A stretch of 64,000 nt of DNA from an uncultured bacterium. GTDB lineage: Bacteria > Planctomycetota > GCA-002687715. Below are positions 63,287 through 64,000 of this stretch, piece after piece (the stretch's first letter is position 1; the number at the start of each line of letters is the position of its first letter). The DNA is taken from contig CADEGH010000002.1 of NCBI GenBank assembly GCA_902826835.1, positions 186,001 through 250,000 of the forward strand. The letters are read 5' to 3'. The translations under genes were made by a program, and so were the position numbers. The notes under the pieces were generated by a model. That model had not been told where the DNA came from. It was given only the letters and a program-made list of their open reading frames with translations, and searched no databases.

Positions 63287-64000
63287 GTGAAGTTCATCGA
63301 GTCCTGTCACGTCGCGCTGCTCGTGACCATGACAATCGTGGCCGTGGAATCCTCACTGTTCCCCCAATCGGAACCCGCCGCCTCCCCCGTCTTCGATGCG
63401 CAGCGACTGGCCAAGTCGGGATCGGCGAGTCTGGTCACGGTGCGCGCCTACGTCCGGGCACCCAGCTTGACCACCGACGACCCGGATTCGGAAACGGGCT
63501 GGGGGGAGTCGGTCATCAACGACCAGTACCCGGGTTTTCGTCTGCAGGCGGCGGGATCGGGATTTGTCGTCGATCAAAATCGCGGTGACCTCCTCACTTG
63601 TCTCCACATCTTGAAGCGCGTGGATGGAAGTCCCGTCGACCTCATCGAAGTGGAGACCCAAGGTCGGCAGCGCGTTCTCACTTCATTGCTCGCGGCCGAG
63701 CCGACCGTCAACTTGGCAATCCTGCGAGCAGAAGTCCTGCCAAGCGGGCTCGAGGCTCTCCCAGCCGCCCTTGAGTTCGGTGACAGCGACACCCCGGAGA
63801 TGGGTCAGCTCTGCTTGGCCTTGGGCGACCCCGCGGGGCCGGAGCGCTACCTCGGCATTGCGCCCTTCATCGCCCGCCCCAATCGCGACTGCTACCAGGA
63901 ACTCCTCAGTTCGTTCTACTTGCAGGTCGGGTTGGTGGCTCATCCGGAGGCGTACGGCGGGCCCATTCTCGACGCACGAGGCACGGTGATCGGAATGCTC
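63287..64000 (+). CDS. Trypsin-like (HtrA-type) protein lacking catalytic Asp and Ser, 3' end outside window
   Basis: The frame from GTG 63287 stays open to the window end (238 codons). After a signal peptide-like start (MKFIESCHVALLVTMTIVAV) it has GSGFVVDQ and LLTCLHILKR, the trypsin-type region with the catalytic His. The Asp position reads Asn (PTVNLAILR, where active members have DLAIL or DIALI), and the Ser position reads Tyr (EAYGGPILD in place of NSGGPL). So two of the three catalytic residues are missing and it is probably a pseudoprotease. The C-terminal part, such as PDZ domains, is unseen. Confidence 0.7.
   Translation, partial: MKFIESCHVALLVTMTIVAVESSLFPQSEPAASPVFDAQRLAKSGSASLVTVRAYVRAPSLTTDDPDSETGWGESVINDQYPGFRLQAAGSGFVVDQNRGDLLTCLHILKRVDGSPVDLIEVETQGRQRVLTSLLAAEPTVNLAILRAEVLPSGLEALPAALEFGDSDTPEMGQLCLALGDPAGPERYLGIAPFIARPNRDCYQELLSSFYLQVGLVAHPEAYGGPILDARGTVIGML

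Noticed and set aside
1..64000. tRNA, rRNA, CRISPR array, insertion sequences, prophage
   Set aside because: I looked for T-loop-like patterns, regular spaced repeats, transposase motifs and phage structural genes by eye and found none; a weak tRNA could have been missed without a scan.

Overview
The window is GC-rich bacterial DNA, most likely from a member of the Planctomycetota, possibly a metagenome-assembled genome. This rests on gene families seen together, not on a marker gene: ECF-type sigma factors (five here), a giant Ser/Thr kinase with TPRs next to a sigma factor, DUF1080 proteins, large secreted beta-rich proteins, TIR/NACHT/FGE-like proteins and signal-peptide proteins of unknown role. 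No rRNA, tRNA, CRISPR array, insertion sequence or prophage was seen.

Layout. 0-6.3 kb: the end of a secreted metallophosphoesterase-like protein and a giant secreted astacin protease with IPT/TIG repeats. 6.3-9.9 kb: ettA and a double DUF1080 protein on the minus strand. 9.9-14.4 kb: a methyltransferase, an ECF sigma factor and a kinase-TPR protein. 14.4-17 kb: an ABC exporter pair. 17-18.9 kb: a restriction-endonuclease-like gene, a sigma factor and a zinc-finger anti-sigma candidate. 19.2-24 kb: a minus-strand island of an S8 protease with a Pro-Ile-Arg tail, a B12/radical-SAM RiPP C-methyltransferase, a stand-alone copy of the protease prodomain and a 2OG-Fe(II) oxygenase, the last three translationally coupled. 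24.2-26 kb: a divergent sigma factor and kinase-less membrane protein. 26-29.6 kb: a secreted C-type lectin protein and hutI. 29.6-29.9 kb: a candidate structured RNA with a tiny ORF and a strong terminator. 30-32.4 kb: a lipoprotein, a 38-aa candidate RiPP precursor and a radical SAM/SPASM-PqqD enzyme. 32.4-39.2 kb: a 2050-aa Rhs-Hint polymorphic toxin with two small coupled downstream genes (one DUF4279-like), the immunity candidates. 39.7-40.7 kb: a HEAT-repeat secreted protein. 40.7-45.7 kb: a broken TIR-NACHT-FGE gene, a palindrome-rich spacer, and an AAA ATPase plus TOPRIM-like pair that look like defence. 45.8-51 kb: an HprK-like kinase, a nucleotidyltransferase and two membrane proteins. 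51.1-55.8 kb: an FAD oxidoreductase, a YjbR protein, a porin, a FecR-like protein and its sigma factor. 55.9-64 kb: a molybdopterin oxidoreductase, a carbamoyltransferase, two secreted proteins and the start of a trypsin-like protein lacking catalytic residues.

How the genes work together. Two separate loci look like peptide-modification (RiPP) systems: the S8/rSAM-methyltransferase/oxygenase island and the short precursor with rSAM-SPASM-PqqD. The first is the best candidate for something undescribed, because the protease prodomain appears twice, once fused to the protease and once as a free protein, and no ordinary precursor gene is visible. A conflict region spans about 32-46 kb. Sigma factors sit beside a kinase, a kinase-like membrane protein, a FecR-like protein and a zinc-finger protein, a typical planctomycete signalling arrangement. 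All family names come from motif recognition by eye; no database search was run.
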